A stretch of DNA of 7,057 nucleotides. Source: Bacteroidota bacterium. Lineage in GTDB: Bacteria; Bacteroidota; Bacteroidia; Bacteroidales; UBA4417. Within the stretch, counting starts at the first letter, position 1. Every line of letters begins with the position of its first letter. Both the position numbers and the translations under genes were made by a program. Location of the stretch: assembly GCA_020048595.1 (NCBI GenBank), contig JAIFMH010000310.1, positions 1-7,057 on the forward strand, given 5' to 3'. Shown here piece by piece: positions 5,631 to 7,057 of this stretch. Under the pieces are notes generated by a model, which had not been told where the DNA came from, searched no databases, and worked only from the letters and a program-made list of their open reading frames with translations.

Positions 5631-6800
5631 TTAGTAAATGATTTCTTCGCGAAAATTATCAACGATAGAGGTAAATGGATTGGCAACCGATTGCCCAAGG
5701 CCGCATTTAGCTGCAATTTTCATAGTCGCTGTTAATCTTTTCAGATCGTCGAGATAGGTTGGAGGGCGCTCACCTTTTTTTACGGCTTCAATGCCTTTGA
5801 GCAACTGCTGGCAGCCTATACGGCAAGGAGTGCATTGGCCACAAGATTCTTCGGTAAAAAATTCGAGATAATCATGAAGTACATTGTACATGGATCGGCT
5901 TGAATTGAATATCATCATCGATCCTCCTGTTGGAATTCCTTCAAAACCAATAATTGTATCGTTAAACTTTTTCCGCGGAACGCAATGACCTGATGCTCCT
6001 CCAACCTGAATAGCTTTTGTATCGCCATCACCAAATTCATCAACAAAATCTTTAAGTGGCATACCTAATTCAAGTTCATAAATTCCTGCTATAGGTGTAT
6101 CGCCTGAAACAGAAAAGACTTTTGATCCTCTGGAGTCACTTGTGCCGAGTGCTTTAAATTGTTCAGGTCCCATCCGGCATATTTCGGAAGTATAAACCAG
6201 GGTTTCTACATTGTTTATAACGGTAGGTTTGCTATTGTATCCTGCAACAGTAGGATAGGGCGGTTTGTTGCGTGGCTCACCACGTTTACCTTCCATTGAT
6301 TCGAACAGAGCTGATTCCTCGCCGCAAACGTAAGCTCCGCTTCCTGAACGAAGATAAACATTGAAATCTACTTTCATTGCACGCAACTGTTCATTGAAAA
6401 TATCAATTTTTTGTTGCAGTGGTTTCAGCATAAAATTATACTCACCTCTTATATATATGTACCCTTCGCGGGCACCAATCACATAGCCGCATATTGTCAT
6501 TCCTGCAAATATTTTTTCAGGAACCTTATCCAGGATTTCACGATCCTTAAATGTGCCAGGTTCTCCTTCATCGGCATTGCAGATCACATATTTGACATCG
6601 GATTCTTCATTACGGCAAAATTTCCATTTGAGCCCGGTGGGGAAACCTGCACCACCACGACCTTTCAGACCTGAATCAATCATATCCAGGATTATATTTT
6701 CGGGAGTTTTTTTGATTGTTTTTTCGACAACATGTATGGGTGTGCATTTTTCGTCCCAACCAAAAATAATATCTATTTTTTTTAATTGTTTCTGTTCCAT
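5631..6800 (-). CDS. hydB: NADH-oxidising flavoprotein subunit HydB (NuoF-like, short form)
   Basis: This 389-aa NuoF/HoxF-family subunit exchanges electrons between NAD(H) and the Fe-S chain through FMN. Visible motifs are the FMN-binding GRGGAGFPTGLKW at 47-59, NADEGEPGTFKDRE at 75-88, GAYVCGEESAL at 155-165 for nucleotide/FMN contact, and the N3-type [4Fe-4S] ligands Cys320, Cys323, Cys326 and Cys366 (Cx2Cx2Cx39C). Bifurcating HydB proteins are usually near 600 aa, with an N-terminal thioredoxin-like [2Fe-2S] domain and a C-terminal two-cluster ferredoxin domain. Both are absent here: the N-terminus begins about 45 residues before GRGGAGF and the C-terminus ends about 20 residues after the last ligand. 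It lies 25 nt after hydC and 39 nt before hydA. An AGGA is present 16 nt before ATG, which is far. Association with HydA makes a hydrogenase subunit far more likely than respiratory complex I. Confidence 0.95.
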   Translation of the reverse strand: MEQKQLKKIDIIFGWDEKCTPIHVVEKTIKKTPENIILDMIDSGLKGRGGAGFPTGLKWKFCRNEESDVKYVICNADEGEPGTFKDREILDKVPEKIFAGMTICGYVIGAREGYIYIRGEYNFMLKPLQQKIDIFNEQLRAMKVDFNVYLRSGSGAYVCGEESALFESMEGKRGEPRNKPPYPTVAGYNSKPTVINNVETLVYTSEICRMGPEQFKALGTSDSRGSKVFSVSGDTPIAGIYELELGMPLKDFVDEFGDGDTKAIQVGGASGHCVPRKKFNDTIIGFEGIPTGGSMMIFNSSRSMYNVLHDYLEFFTEESCGQCTPCRIGCQQLLKGIEAVKKGERPPTYLDDLKRLTATMKIAAKCGLGQSVANPFTSIVDNFREEIIY

Positions 6801-6825
6801 GTGATTAGAGATTTATTCCTTAGTG

Positions 6826-7057
6826 TTAGTTGGTTTTTTTTGCGAACTCTTCAATGATTTCGATCGCCTTTTCAGGTGTGATCGAAGGGAATACTTCGTC
6901 GTTTATCAGCATTACCGGTCCTTTGTGGCACCAGCCCAGGCAATTGGCTGTTAAAAGAGTGAACTTTTTATCAGGTGAAGTTTCACCAACTTTCACCATC
7001 AGATAGCTTTCTATAGCTTTGATGATGGTGTCTTTTCCCTGCATATGGCAGGAGATG
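6826..7057 (-). CDS. hydC: NuoE-like [2Fe-2S] subunit HydC, 5' end outside window
   Basis: Only the C-terminal 76 residues are in the window. The frame is open beyond the first internal Met at 7044, up to the right edge. The codons before it read I-S-C-H, so the visible Cys is the second Cys of the family's N-terminal Cx4C pair. The second pair is NCLGWC (Cx3C), giving the thioredoxin-like [2Fe-2S] ligand set of NuoE/HoxE/HydC; the following HKGPVMLIND also fits. Full proteins are about 160 aa, so roughly half is missing. The subunit carries electrons near the flavoprotein HydB. It is the first visible gene of the operon, ends 25 nt before hydB, and its promoter lies outside. Treating Met 7044 as the true start would split the Fe-S site. 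Confidence 0.92.
   Translation of the reverse strand, partial: ISCHMQGKDTIIKAIESYLMVKVGETSPDKKFTLLTANCLGWCHKGPVMLINDEVFPSITPEKAIEIIEEFAKKTN

Noticed and set aside
5631..7057. NuoE/NuoF of respiratory complex I
   Set aside because: The same operon continues into an [FeFe] hydrogenase subunit and a terminator, with no NuoG or membrane subunits.
1..7057. CRISPR array, tRNA/rRNA, insertion sequence or attachment site
   Set aside because: No regularly spaced repeats, no structural RNA signatures, and no transposase or integrase motifs were seen on either strand.

Overview
This window comes from an anaerobic, hydrogen-metabolising bacterium. Every supported gene is on the minus strand, so the window reads right to left. 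DNA of moderate to low GC, mostly weak Shine-Dalgarno sequences and a candidate TAnnTTTG-type -7 promoter element suggest Bacteroidota. The gene set itself resembles clusters I know best from Firmicutes. The lineage call is tentative, because it rests on style rather than on a marker gene.

First block (7057 to 3744): the end of a multi-subunit NAD(H)-linked [FeFe] hydrogenase operon. In transcription order it holds a NuoE-like subunit (HydC, 5' end outside the window), a short NuoF-like flavoprotein subunit (HydB, no N-terminal thioredoxin-like and no C-terminal ferredoxin domain) and a complete group-A-type catalytic subunit (HydA, 597 aa). HydA carries [2Fe-2S], His-Cys [4Fe-4S], two ferredoxin-type [4Fe-4S] sites, the H-cluster domain and the small-subunit tail. 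A strong intrinsic terminator follows hydA.

Intergenic region (3469-3797): no gene. It holds the hydA terminator, an imperfect inverted repeat, two abutting 18-bp palindromes close to the Rex (NADH/NAD+ sensor) operator consensus, and a candidate Bacteroidota-type promoter reading into the next operon.

Second block (3468 to 1, running off the left edge): a tightly packed operon of six genes. They encode a DRTGG-domain protein, an RsbW-like ATP-binding (anti-sigma-type) protein, a sensory-type [FeFe] hydrogenase homologue, a second DRTGG-domain protein, a PHP-domain phosphoesterase and a small GHKL ATPase/histidine-kinase-like protein (3' end outside the window). I recognise this set as one that recurs beside multimeric [FeFe] hydrogenases, but I know of no demonstrated function for it as a whole. 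The best inference is a hydrogen- or redox-responsive signalling module: a modified H-cluster protein as sensor, two ATPase-fold proteins as possible kinases or anti-sigma factors, two small DRTGG proteins as possible ligand-binding adaptors, and a phosphoesterase.

The points most worth checking are: (1) the sensory hydrogenase homologue has no AUG or other NTG start upstream of its first Fe-S motif, and an ATAA overlap looks like an ATGA start/stop overlap changed by one transition; (2) the tandem Rex-like palindromes; (3) the altered H-cluster motifs in both hydrogenase proteins; and (4) the reduced HydB, which may mean an NADH-dependent rather than a ferredoxin-bifurcating enzyme.
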